A stretch of DNA of 64,000 nt from Synechococcus sp. CS-1332 (GCF_025127995.1 NZ_JAHLYP010000042.1:124001-188000), one strand, 5' to 3'; positions 17,113-24,857 are shown, counted from the first letter of the stretch. Made by a program: numbers and translations. Notes: generated by a model not told the origin, from the sequence alone.

Positions 17113-18299
17113 CCACCAACCGCCTGCCGGTCCTCGTCCAGCTGGCGTCGGCCCTTTGGTTGGGGTGGGGCTGCGTCACAAGCACATCGGCTCAGGAAGG
17201 GTTGCAGGTTGCCGACCCCAAGGGCACGCCCATGTTCCGCTACGGGGGCAGCCACGCTCTGATCATCTGGGCAGGCGATTACAAAGATCCCTTTTGGAAG
17301 AAACTCAACAATCTTCAACGTGAAGCCGCTGATGTCGCGGCAGCACTTCATCGCCAAGGGTTTCAGGTTGATGTTGTTGCTAATCCAGGCTCACAGAAAC
17401 TGAAGCAGTCCATCGAAGACTTTGTGAAGCGATATGGCTATCATCCAGACCATCGTTTGGTGATTTACTTTGCTGGTCATGGCTGGACCCGCAACAATGA
17501 CCTCGGCTATCTCGTTCCAGTGGATGCTCCAGCCGCCTCTCACCCAAGCAGTGATCTGGAGTTTGCAAAATCTGCCCTCAGCATGGAGCAGATCATGTCA
17601 TGGGCAAAACAGATGGAAGCCAAGCACGTACTCTTCATCTTCGACAGCTGTTTCTCGGGAGCCATTTTCAAGGTGCGTTCAGCCTCTCCTGCACCCACCT
17701 ACCTACAACGAAAGATACGTCTACCGGTCAGACAGTTTCTTACTGCCGGCGATGTCAATGAGGTGGTCCCTGCCACAAGTCTCTTCACCCCCCTGCTCAT
17801 ACGAGGCCTCGATGGCGCGGCGGATATCAACCGCGATGGATACGTCACTGGTTCTGAACTTGGCGAGTATCTGCCCCAGCAGATGGCCACATACAGCACA
17901 ACGCAGAATCCCCAGTACGGAAAGATTCGTGATCCTCGACTGGACGAAGGCGACATCGTTTTCCGCGTCGTCAGGTCTTCTGGAGAGAGCGCACCGCCCC
18001 TCCGCACAAGCTCGCCTCTTCCCCAGGCGACAGCTCCAGGAGGGGGAGGTCGGATCGAGAACCTGCCGATGCCCTCGCTGCCCGAGCCCTCGCTCAGCGT
18101 GCCCCAGCCTTCCATGCGCCAGGGGAAGCCAATCCTGATCCGCACCGAATCGATCCGCAATCGTGGCGATGCCCTCCAGCTGGCGATGGATCAGGTGCCA
18201 CCGGGCGCCACGGTGACGGATAGCCGATGCACTGCGATCTCCGTCGCCGGCAATGCCCGCTATCGCTGCAGCGTCTGGTTCAGCTCCCCTTCCCCCTGA
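17109..18299 (+). CDS. Secreted caspase-like (C14/metacaspase) protease with EF-hand and C-terminal Cys domain
   Basis: A 396-residue protein. An N-terminal signal ends near TSTSA (28). The caspase p20 fold covers about 45-290, with H124 in YFAGHGW and C181 in FDSCFSG forming the catalytic dyad. A loop at 239-250, DINRDGYVTGSE, fits the EF-hand consensus (D, N, D, Y, T, E at 1, 3, 5, 7, 9, 12), suggesting calcium binding, which is known to activate metacaspases. A Pro-rich linker (about 295-340) leads to a 50-residue domain with C374 and C387 (GATVT...RYRC). That domain recurs in the free protein at 19206-19517. GTG start overlaps the preceding stop. G+C is visibly lower at 17280-17700. Substrate unknown. 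Confidence 0.85.
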   Translation: MTTNRLPVLVQLASALWLGWGCVTSTSAQEGLQVADPKGTPMFRYGGSHALIIWAGDYKDPFWKKLNNLQREAADVAAALHRQGFQVDVVANPGSQKLKQSIEDFVKRYGYHPDHRLVIYFAGHGWTRNNDLGYLVPVDAPAASHPSSDLEFAKSALSMEQIMSWAKQMEAKHVLFIFDSCFSGAIFKVRSASPAPTYLQRKIRLPVRQFLTAGDVNEVVPATSLFTPLLIRGLDGAADINRDGYVTGSELGEYLPQQMATYSTTQNPQYGKIRDPRLDEGDIVFRVVRSSGESAPPLRTSSPLPQATAPGGGGRIENLPMPSLPEPSLSVPQPSMRQGKPILIRTESIRNRGDALQLAMDQVPPGATVTDSRCTAISVAGNARYRCSVWFSSPSP

Positions 18300-19129
18300 T
18301 CGACGCCGCGCGCATGCATCAGGGCGCGGGCCAGTGCCATCCAACGCTCGGGCCCCAGCTCCTGGGGCCGCTGCTGCAGGTCCACCCCGGCGGCGGTAGC
18401 CAGCTCCAGCAGTTCCGGCGCCGGCAGCAGGCCCGCCAGGCTGGTGCGCAGCATCTTGCGTCGTCCAGCGAAGCACCGCCGCAGCAGGCTCTCCACCGCC
18501 AGGGCCTGGTCCAGCGGTGGCAGGTCCGCCGCCGCCACCGGCTCGATCACGATCACCTCCGAGGTGACCTTCGGTGGCGGGGAGAAGCAGCGGGGCGGCA
18601 CCGTGCAGACGCTGCTGCAGCGGGCCAGCAACTGCATCCGCACGCTGAGGGCCGAGAAGGCGCTGCTGCCCGGCCGGGCCCGGATGCGCTGGCCCACCTC
18701 CTGCTGCACCAGCAGCACCAGCCGCTCGAAGCGGCAGGGGGCCGGCCGGCCGAGGCGACCCACCAGCACCTCCAGCAACGGGCCGGTGATGTTGTAGGGA
18801 ATGTTGGCGACCACCTTGGTGGGAATGGGCCGTTCGGGGCAGGGCAGGGCCAGTTCGAGTACGTCACCCTCGATCAGGCTGAAGCGCCCGTCGTCGCCGA
18901 ACCGCTGCCGCAGGCCCACCACCAGGTCCCGGTCCAGCTCCACCGCCAGCAGGGACGCCGCCGGGGACTCCAGCAGCCGTTCGGTCAGGGCGCCCCGCCC
19001 CGGGCCCACCTCCAGGACGTGGTCGGCGCCGTCCAGATCGGCGGCCGCCACGATGCGATCCAGGATCTGGGGATCGGTGAGCCAGTGCTGACCGAAGCGC
19101 TTGCGGGCCCGGTGGCCGCTGAAGGTCAT
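18260..19129 (-). CDS. ksgA: 16S rRNA dimethyladenosine transferase
   Basis: SAM-dependent enzyme (RsmA/KsgA) that dimethylates two adenosines of helix 45 in 16S rRNA. The 289-residue protein begins MTFSGHRARKRFGQHWLTD, has EVGPGRGALT at 40-49 for SAM, GDV near 88-90, and the catalytic NIPYN at 109-113. Its C-terminal end overlaps the convergent caspase-like gene by 40 bp. In related genomes ksgA and ispE are, to my memory, neighbours in one operon; the separation here is about 1.7 kb. Confidence 0.95.
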   Translation of the reverse strand: MTFSGHRARKRFGQHWLTDPQILDRIVAAADLDGADHVLEVGPGRGALTERLLESPAASLLAVELDRDLVVGLRQRFGDDGRFSLIEGDVLELALPCPERPIPTKVVANIPYNITGPLLEVLVGRLGRPAPCRFERLVLLVQQEVGQRIRARPGSSAFSALSVRMQLLARCSSVCTVPPRCFSPPPKVTSEVIVIEPVAAADLPPLDQALAVESLLRRCFAGRRKMLRTSLAGLLPAPELLELATAAGVDLQQRPQELGPERWMALARALMHARGVDQGEGELNQTLQR

Positions 19130-19205
19130 GGAGGCGCCGGCAGGTCACCCCAGATTGCAGGGCCGTCGGGCCTGGCTAGAGATGGAGCAGCGTTCCCCCT
19201 CCGCC

Positions 19206-19517
19206 ATGGCCCATGGTTTCCGGCTGACTGGTCCCCTGTTGACCCGTCCCCTGCTCACCGGTGCCCTGCTGGCCGGCGGCCTTGCCCTGCTGGCGGGCCC
19301 CGCCCACGCGGGCAGCGTCACCGCCGAATCAATCTTCGACCGTCAGGCCACCCGCCAGCAAGCCAAGAGCCAGGTGCCCAAAGGCGCCACGGTGACTCGC
19401 ACGGTCTGCGAAGACCTGGAGGTGGGCATGGACAACACCCGATACCGCTGCACCGTCTTCTACACAACAGCTCCGGCCAGCCCAGCTCCAGCCGCTCCGG
19501 CCACCAGCCAGCCCTGA
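19206..19517 (+). CDS. Small secreted protein sharing the caspase-like protein's C-terminal domain
   Basis: A 103-residue protein with a long hydrophobic signal (about 10-36, ending GPAHAG) and a mature part of about 65 residues. ESIFDRQATRQQAKSQVPKG, then C68 and C82 (GATVT...RYRC), matches the end of the caspase-like protein: both have ESI, R, A, QVP, GATVT, a Cys, N, RYRC and V in the same order. The two cysteines could form a disulfide outside the cytoplasm. ATG at 19206 chosen because the signal starts there. It ends in a Pro/Ala-rich tail. Function unknown; inhibitor, prodomain mimic or partner of the protease are possibilities. Confidence 0.7.
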   Translation: MAHGFRLTGPLLTRPLLTGALLAGGLALLAGPAHAGSVTAESIFDRQATRQQAKSQVPKGATVTRTVCEDLEVGMDNTRYRCTVFYTTAPASPAPAAPATSQP

Positions 19518-19542
19518 GACGGAGCTCCCTGCCCGGAAGCGC

Positions 19543-19908
19543 TCAGTCGCCCAGCCGGATCCAGCGCACTGGAGCCCGCGAGGGCGGCAGCGGCACCAGG
19601 GCCGCCACCTGCTCCACCGGCGTCCGCTCCCAACACGGATGGGCCGCCAGCCAGCAGTTCCAGGCCCGCTCCAGGCGCTGGCGCTTCGGCCAGCGCAGCG
19701 CCGCGGTGCCCGAGCCATCGAGACCCGAACGCCGGCGCCCCTTCACCTCCACCAGCAGCAGCCGTCCCGGCTTGTGCAGGACCAGATCCAGTTCCCCCCA
19801 AGGGCAGCGCCAGTTGCGCTCCAACAGCTGCCAGCCCTGGAGCCCCAACAGCCGCAGCACCCGCTGCTCCGCCCAGGCTCCCTGACGCTGGGCGGGGCTG
19901 GGAGGCAT
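19543..19908 (-). CDS. YraN/UPF0102 family nuclease-fold protein
   Basis: A 121-residue protein of the YraN family, which has a restriction-endonuclease-like fold. GAWAEQRVLRLLGLQGWQLLERNWR at about 10-34, then GELDLVL (the acidic residue pair E and D) and VEVKGRR give the E-D-ExK arrangement expected. Family function is unsettled; roles in DNA processing or repair are suspected. It begins at 19908 and converges on the small secreted protein across 25 bp. Length matches the family. Confidence 0.9.
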   Translation of the reverse strand: MPPSPAQRQGAWAEQRVLRLLGLQGWQLLERNWRCPWGELDLVLHKPGRLLLVEVKGRRRSGLDGSGTAALRWPKRQRLERAWNCWLAAHPCWERTPVEQVAALVPLPPSRAPVRWIRLGD

Positions 19909-19985
19909 GGCGGCAAGCAGCTGCTGCTGCAGAGTTCCCTGCCGTGGTCAAGCCCGCGAGCGGCAGACCCGGCGGCGGATGGCGC

Positions 19986-20480
19986 TCAGTAGTACCGGCG
20001 GGGGTTCTGACGGATGGCCAGCTGCACCTCCACCAGGAACAGGAGCAGGCCCACGATCATGGCCCCCATGGCCGCCACGAACAGGGGCACGACGATGGCG
20101 GTCACGTCCAGGGCCGCCACGGCACTGATGAACAGCACCGCCACCACGGCGGCCACCAGCAGGGCGGTGACGGTGACCGCCAGAATCGCTCGGTTGATCA
20201 GGAAGGTCCGGCGCCGTTGGACCGCCAGCACCTGCTCCAGCCGGTCGCTGTCCTCCCCATCGGCCTCCTCCTTCGCCCGGCTCTTGGCCAGGGCCTCCTG
20301 AATGACACGGGTGCGATCGATGATCCGCGCCAGTCGGGAGCTGAACAGGCTCAGCAGGCCGGTGACGCCGGTGAACAGGAACACCGGCGCCACCGACAGC
20401 TGGATCGCCTTGGAGAGGCCGGCCACGGAGCGCCCATCCCCCACATCCACCGAAAGCAACAGCGGTTCGTTCCAGAGCAT
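19986..20480 (-). CDS. DUF2721 membrane protein
   Basis: A 164-residue protein with three hydrophobic helices: about 28-47 (LSVAPVFLFTGVTGLLSLFSSRL), about 95-120 and about 124-153. An acidic, soluble stretch lies at about 60-85 (AKSRAKEEADGEDSDRLEQVL). RLARIIDRTR at about 49-58 and RRTFLINRAI at about 88-97 fit DUF2721. The stop-proximal end is NPRRYY. Ends 14 bp upstream of the next gene's stop on the same strand. Function unknown. Confidence 0.85.
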   Translation of the reverse strand: MLWNEPLLLSVDVGDGRSVAGLSKAIQLSVAPVFLFTGVTGLLSLFSSRLARIIDRTRVIQEALAKSRAKEEADGEDSDRLEQVLAVQRRRTFLINRAILAVTVTALLVAAVVAVLFISAVAALDVTAIVVPLFVAAMGAMIVGLLLFLVEVQLAIRQNPRRYY

Positions 20481-20494
20481 CCTGCTGGGGCCCC

Positions 20495-22117
20495 TCAGGC
20501 CGCTGGGGTGATCTGGCTCTGGAGCAGGGCCTCCAGCTCCAGATCAGAGAGGGGTGCCGACAGTTGGTAGCCCTGGCCATGGCGGCAACCGAGGGTGAGC
20601 AGCATCTGCCGCTGCCTGGAGCGTTCCACCCCTTCCACCACCACCATGATTCCAGTGGCGTCGCTGAGCCGGATCACCGCACTGAGCATGGCCTGCTGCA
20701 GCTGGTCGTAGTCGATGGCGGAGATGAGGCTTCTGTCGATCTTGACCTCACTGAACGGCAGCTCGGTGAGCCGCTGCAAGCCGGAGTAGCCGGTGCCGAA
20801 ATCATCCATGGCCAGCTCGAAGCCCTGGCGCCGGAGGTCCCGCAGCTGGTTGGCGACGTGGGTGGACATCTCCAGGATGCTGCCCTCGGTGACCTCCAGG
20901 ACAATGCGACCGGGCGTCAGTTGGTGGCGTTCGAGGGCCATCAACAGGTCGCTGCTCCAGGTGGGATCCTGCACCTGCAGCGGTGAGACATTGACGCAGA
21001 TCTTGCCCAGCTGCAGTCCGGCCACATCCCAGCGGTGCAGGGCCTCGAACGCCCGCTCCATCACCCAGCGCCCCAGGGACGAAATCTGGGCTGTGGCCTC
21101 GGCCACGTCGATGAAATCAGCGGGGGACTGGCGTCCGAGCACCGGATCATCCCAGCGGCAGAGCACTTCTGCTGCGATCACACGGCCGGATTCCAGCTCG
21201 ATGATCGGCTGATAGGCCAGCTCCAGCTGCTCCTGCTCGATGGCCAGGGCCAAGGGCCGGGCCAGCAGTTCCTGCAGCTGGACGGAGCGCTCCACCGGCG
21301 AGGCGATGCTGCAGCTGGGAAACGGCTGGCGATGGGTTTCCTCCAGCGCCCGGGTGGCGGCCTCCAGCAACGCGGCGAATTCATTGCCGTCCTCGGGAGC
21401 GCGGCTGATGCCGACGTTCAGCGAGGGCTCGATGACGTGCTCCAGCACCGTGGTGGGCGCCTCCAGGCTGGCGAGCAGCGCACCGGCCATGTCCCGCACC
21501 GCGTCGATGCCCATCGCGCCCGGCAGCAGGGCCAGCAGGCGGTCGCCCCCCTGGCGGGAGAAGAAGCCATGGGCCGGAAGGGCCGCTTCCAGACGATGGG
21601 CGATCTCCTCGATCAAGGCCTCACAGGCGGCGATGCCCAGCCGGCCACGCACCAGATCGAGTTGCTGCACCTGCAGATGCAGCAGTACGGCGCCTCCTGC
21701 GTAGCGAGCTGTCACCAGGTCATCCAGGTCAGCCAGGGTCACCCGCTGGTCGAGCAGTTCCAGCAGGCACCAGACCGGTTCCGTCCCGTTGGTGGCCGGC
21801 AGGCGTGTGAGGGACAGGGGGATCTCCCCTTCAGCCACCGGGGAGCCGACCAGTTCACTGCTCAGGGTGGCCACCGCACCCTGCAGCAACGGCGCCACGT
21901 CGGCGGCGCAGAGGTCCTGCAGGAGCCGCTGGCGCAACGTCGCCAGCTCCAATCCTGAACGCCGGCAGAAGGCCCCATTCGCCGCCACGATCGCCCCCAG
22001 GCCATCGGCCAGGGCCGCCGGCCTGTCGATCCGCTCCAACAGGCCCCCGACCACTCCGGCCCCTGATCGCTGGAAATCCCTGGGTTGAGAGTCCTTGGGT
22101 TGGAGGTCCTGGGCCAT
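20495..22117 (-). CDS. GGDEF-EAL protein with degenerate GGDEF; probable c-di-GMP phosphodiesterase
   Basis: A 540-residue signalling protein. A PAS-like segment covers about 20-110, a GGDEF domain about 130-270, and an EAL domain about 285-535. The GGDEF signature reads GGDRL (near 195), so cyclase activity is unlikely. In the EAL domain the signature is EVL, but the remaining metal and catalytic motifs are present: NVSP, EVTEGS, DDFGTGYS, KIDRS and EGVE. The likely activity is hydrolysis of c-di-GMP to pGpG, with the GGDEF domain as a GTP sensor; this is inferred from family knowledge. No transmembrane segment is seen. Confidence 0.85.
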   Translation of the reverse strand: MAQDLQPKDSQPRDFQRSGAGVVGGLLERIDRPAALADGLGAIVAANGAFCRRSGLELATLRQRLLQDLCAADVAPLLQGAVATLSSELVGSPVAEGEIPLSLTRLPATNGTEPVWCLLELLDQRVTLADLDDLVTARYAGGAVLLHLQVQQLDLVRGRLGIAACEALIEEIAHRLEAALPAHGFFSRQGGDRLLALLPGAMGIDAVRDMAGALLASLEAPTTVLEHVIEPSLNVGISRAPEDGNEFAALLEAATRALEETHRQPFPSCSIASPVERSVQLQELLARPLALAIEQEQLELAYQPIIELESGRVIAAEVLCRWDDPVLGRQSPADFIDVAEATAQISSLGRWVMERAFEALHRWDVAGLQLGKICVNVSPLQVQDPTWSSDLLMALERHQLTPGRIVLEVTEGSILEMSTHVANQLRDLRRQGFELAMDDFGTGYSGLQRLTELPFSEVKIDRSLISAIDYDQLQQAMLSAVIRLSDATGIMVVVEGVERSRQRQMLLTLGCRHGQGYQLSAPLSDLELEALLQSQITPAA

Positions 22118-22256
22118 CCACGGATTCGGAGATCGAACGGGCCGGAGATCCGGACCCGCACCACGCTAGTCGCCTTGTCTCCATCGGCATCGCCCCCCGG
22201 GCCGTGGGGTGAGGTGACCCCCCTTTCCTAGGCTCACCGTCTTCGCTCCATCCCCG

Positions 22257-22772
22257 ATGGCGAGCCCCCTCTCCCCGCCGCTCTCCCTGCCCCGGTTCCT
22301 GACCCTGCTGCTGTCCCTGCTTCTGGGCGGAGTTCTGCTACTGGCCGGCCCCCTCCCGGTGGCGGCAGCGATGGATTACGCCAAGCAGGTGCTGATCGGG
22401 GCCGACTTCCATGGCTCCGATCTGCGCGGCGTCACCTTCAATCTCACCAACCTGCGCGACGCCGATCTCTCCGGGGCCGACCTGCGCGGGGCCAGCCTGT
22501 TCGGCGCCAAGCTCCAGGACGCCAACCTGAACGGCAGCGATCTGCGTGACGCCACCCTGGATTCGGCCGTGTTCGAGGGCACCGACCTGCGCAATGCCCG
22601 CCTCGACGACGCCTTCGCCTTCAACACCAAGTTTCGTGGGGTGCTCATCGATGGCGCCGACTTCACCAACGTGCCCCTGCGCGGCGACGCCCTCACCAGC
22701 CTCTGTGCCGCCGCCAGCGGCACCAACCCCGTCAGCGGTCGGCTCACCCGCGACACACTGAACTGCAGCTGA
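22257..22772 (+). CDS. Exported pentapeptide-repeat protein
   Basis: A 171-residue protein with a strong signal peptide (about 10-37, ending PVAAAM) and a mature region of repeated A(D/N)LxX units from about 45 to 145 (GADFHG, ADLSGADLRGASLFGAKL, ANLNGSDLRDATL and so on), which form a right-handed quadrilateral beta-helix. A C-terminal cap has two Cys (SLCAAASG and LNCS). Cyanobacterial lumenal pentapeptide proteins are the closest analogues. Location is periplasm or thylakoid lumen. Role unknown. It is followed 10 bp later by the next gene. Confidence 0.85.
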   Translation: MASPLSPPLSLPRFLTLLLSLLLGGVLLLAGPLPVAAAMDYAKQVLIGADFHGSDLRGVTFNLTNLRDADLSGADLRGASLFGAKLQDANLNGSDLRDATLDSAVFEGTDLRNARLDDAFAFNTKFRGVLIDGADFTNVPLRGDALTSLCAAASGTNPVSGRLTRDTLNCS

Positions 22773-22782
22773 CCCCGCCCCG

Positions 22783-23202
22783 ATGAGCTTCGATGCCCGC
22801 AGCCGCGAACGGCTGGAGGCCCTCGGCCGCCAGCTGCCCAGCAAGCTCCCCGCCCCGCCTCCGCCCACCCCGATGCGGGCGGTCGACCGCCGCCATCCCG
22901 TCGAAACCGAGCAGGATCCGGAGAAGCTGTTCCGCGGGCTGATGGACGTCAGCGCCGACGGCAACGTCCCCCCCCACCTGCTGGAACGGCTGCGGCAACT
23001 GGAAGTGCCTCCCCCCACCAGCACTTCCGCCAGCACTTCCGCCAGCGGCGACCTGGCCGGCAGCGGCCAGCGCCCCGCCAACCCCGGCCGCCGGCGGACC
23101 CAGACCCCCCGGACCGGGGGGAGTCCCCGTCCCTTGGCCGGCGATCCAGAGCAGGACCTCTACACCGCCTTTCAGCAACTGCTGCTGGAGGACGACGACT
23201 GA
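22783..23202 (+). CDS. Conserved small soluble protein, unknown function
   Basis: A 139-residue protein starting MSFDARSRERLEALGRQLP. The N-terminal half has a charged helix and a Pro-rich run, then DPEKLFRGLMDVSADGNVPPHLLERLRQLE. Residues about 78-115 are low-complexity (TSTSASTSASG, then basic/Pro). The end is a helix, EQDLYTAFQQLLLEDDD. I do not recognise the family, but the mix of conserved-looking helices and linkers, and its place 10 bp after the pentapeptide gene, argue that it is real. The LexA box for umuD begins 3 bp after its stop. Confidence 0.6.
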   Translation: MSFDARSRERLEALGRQLPSKLPAPPPPTPMRAVDRRHPVETEQDPEKLFRGLMDVSADGNVPPHLLERLRQLEVPPPTSTSASTSASGDLAGSGQRPANPGRRRTQTPRTGGSPRPLAGDPEQDLYTAFQQLLLEDDD

Positions 23203-23204
23203 TC

Positions 23205-23218
23205 AGTACATCTGTACT
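23205..23218 (+). promoter_or_regulatory. LexA (SOS) operator upstream of umuD-umuC
   Basis: The 14-mer AGTACATCTGTACT is nearly palindromic and fits the cyanobacterial LexA consensus as I recall it (RGTACNNNDGTWCB) at every position. It sits 27 bp before the umuD ATG and 3 bp after the previous stop, and TACAGT directly after it (23218-23223) could be a -10 element, which would put LexA over the promoter. Confidence 0.75.
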
Positions 23219-23244
23219 ACAGTGAGGGTTCTTGCCGGGCCGGG

Positions 23245-23571
23245 ATGGGGGTCGACCTCAACGAGCAGCTGAACCTCGACCCCGGCCGCACCCTGCTGCT
23301 GCGCGTCTGCGGCGACTCAATGCTCGGTGCCGGCATCCGCCACGGCGACCTGCTCGTCGTGGACCGGGAGGCCACGCCCAGGTCCGGCCGCATCGTGGTG
23401 GCCCTGCTGGAGGGGGGATTCACCCTCAAGCGTCTGGTTCGCCGGGGGGCGCACTGGTGGCTGGAGCCGGCCAACCCCGCCTACCCACCCCTGGCCCTCG
23501 GTGGCAGCGACGATGACCGCCTCTGGGGCGTGGCCGTGCACGTGATCCGTTCGCTGCCGGGGGGGCGATGA
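23245..23571 (+). CDS. umuD: UmuD'-like accessory protein of DNA polymerase V, lacking the cleavage arm
   Basis: A 108-residue S24-family protein. S25 in GDSM and K62 in FTLKRL match the Ser-Lys dyad of UmuD. The start GVDLNEQL aligns with about residue 37 of E. coli UmuD (139 aa), so the N-terminal arm and the Cys-Gly cleavage site are absent; even UmuD' starts at 25. No upstream in-frame start exists between the LexA box and the ATG at 23245, so truncation is real. It would not need RecA-driven processing. It overlaps umuC by 4 bp (ATGA). Confidence 0.85.
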   Translation: MGVDLNEQLNLDPGRTLLLRVCGDSMLGAGIRHGDLLVVDREATPRSGRIVVALLEGGFTLKRLVRRGAHWWLEPANPAYPPLALGGSDDDRLWGVAVHVIRSLPGGR

Positions 23572-24848
23572 GCCAGGCCACCGTCCTGGTCGACGGCAAC
23601 AACTTCTACGCCTCCTGCGAAGCGGCCCTCGACCCCTCCGTGATCGGCAAGCCCCTGGTGGTGCTCTCCAACAACGACGGTTGCATCGTCTCCCGCAGCG
23701 CCGAGGCCCGCGCCATGGGCATTCCCATGGGCGCCCCCTGGTTTCAGGTGCGCCACGACCTGGAACGCCGCGGCGTGCTCGTGCGCAGTTCCAACTACGG
23801 CCTCTACGCCGACATGAGCCAGCGGCTGATGGCCAGCCTCGAAGCCTGGGTGGAGGGCCTGGAGATCTATTCCATCGACGAAGCCTTCGGCCGCCTGCAC
23901 CGCCCGCCCGGCGACGGCGACCTCACCGCCTGGGGCCAAGACCTGCGCCAGCAGGTGCGCCGCCAGCTGGGCCTGCCGGTGGCGGTGGGCATCGCCCCCA
24001 CCAAGGTGCTGGCCAAGATCGCCAACCGCATCGCCAAGCGCGACCCCTCCCATGGCGGCGTCTTCGATCTGGGCCAGGCGGGTGATCCTGACCCCTGGCT
24101 GGAGGCCATCGCCATCGAGGATGTCTGGGGCATCGGCCGCAAGCTGTCCCGCTGGTGCCGGCTACGGGGCATCGGCCATGCCCGGGCCCTGCGCGACATG
24201 CCGAGCGGCGAACTGCGGCATCGTTGTGGTGTTGTGGGGGTCCGCCTGCAGCAGGAACTGCGCGGCCACAGCTGTCTGCCCCTGGTCGCCGTGCCGCCGG
24301 CGAAGCAGGAAACCTGCGTCAGCCGCAGCTTCAGCGAACCGGTCAGCAGCCTCGAGGACCTGCGGCAGGCGATCGCCACCTACCTCAGCCGGGCCTGCGA
24401 GAAGCTGCGCCGCCAGGGGCAGCGGGCGGGCAGCGTCACGGTGTTCGTGCGCAGCAGCCCCTTCAACGGCACCCGCTTCTATGCCAATGCCGCCACCGTC
24501 ACCTTGCTGCTACCCAGCAACGACACCGCCGTACTGCTCGCCGCCGCCCTGCCCCTGGCCGAGCGGCTGTTCCGGCCCCACAAGCCGCTGCAGAAGGCGG
24601 GCGTGCTGCTGCAGGATCTGCAACCGGTGGGGCTGCTGCAGCACCATCTGCTGGCCCCGCTGCCGCCGGAACAACAGCAGCGGCGCGAGGCCCTGATGGC
24701 CACCGTCGACGGCCTCAACCGCCGCTACGGCAGCGGCACCGTGCAGTGGGCCGCCTGCGGCCTGCGGCCCCGCTGGACAATGCGCCGCTCGCGCCTGTCG
24801 AGGGCCGCCACCACCCGGCTGAGCGATGTGCCGGTGGTGCGGGCCTGA
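23568..24848 (+). CDS. umuC: DNA polymerase V catalytic subunit UmuC
   Basis: Y-family translesion polymerase of 426 residues. The N-terminus MSQATVLVDGNNFYASCE carries D9; SIDEAF at 102-107 gives the catalytic Asp-Glu pair. The finger region has FQVRHDLERRGVLVRSSNYGLYADMSQR. The thumb helix-hairpin-helix is DVWGIGRKLSRWCRLRGI (about 185-200), and the C-terminal half matches UmuC-specific sequence (SRSFSEPVSS, and the little-finger domain). The ATG overlaps umuD's stop. Expression should be SOS-controlled via the LexA box. The C-terminus ends in a basic, low-complexity tail. Confidence 0.94.
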   Translation: MSQATVLVDGNNFYASCEAALDPSVIGKPLVVLSNNDGCIVSRSAEARAMGIPMGAPWFQVRHDLERRGVLVRSSNYGLYADMSQRLMASLEAWVEGLEIYSIDEAFGRLHRPPGDGDLTAWGQDLRQQVRRQLGLPVAVGIAPTKVLAKIANRIAKRDPSHGGVFDLGQAGDPDPWLEAIAIEDVWGIGRKLSRWCRLRGIGHARALRDMPSGELRHRCGVVGVRLQQELRGHSCLPLVAVPPAKQETCVSRSFSEPVSSLEDLRQAIATYLSRACEKLRRQGQRAGSVTVFVRSSPFNGTRFYANAATVTLLLPSNDTAVLLAAALPLAERLFRPHKPLQKAGVLLQDLQPVGLLQHHLLAPLPPEQQQRREALMATVDGLNRRYGSGTVQWAACGLRPRWTMRRSRLSRAATTRLSDVPVVRA

Positions 24849-24857
24849 GCGCCGCCC

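Noticed and set aside
17160-17200. A possible lipoprotein signal (LGWGC) in the caspase-like protein
   Set aside because: The residues before Cys22 do not fit a lipobox (Trp at -2, Gly at -1 only), and a signal peptidase I site follows at TSTSA. Treated as secreted or membrane-held, not as a lipoprotein.
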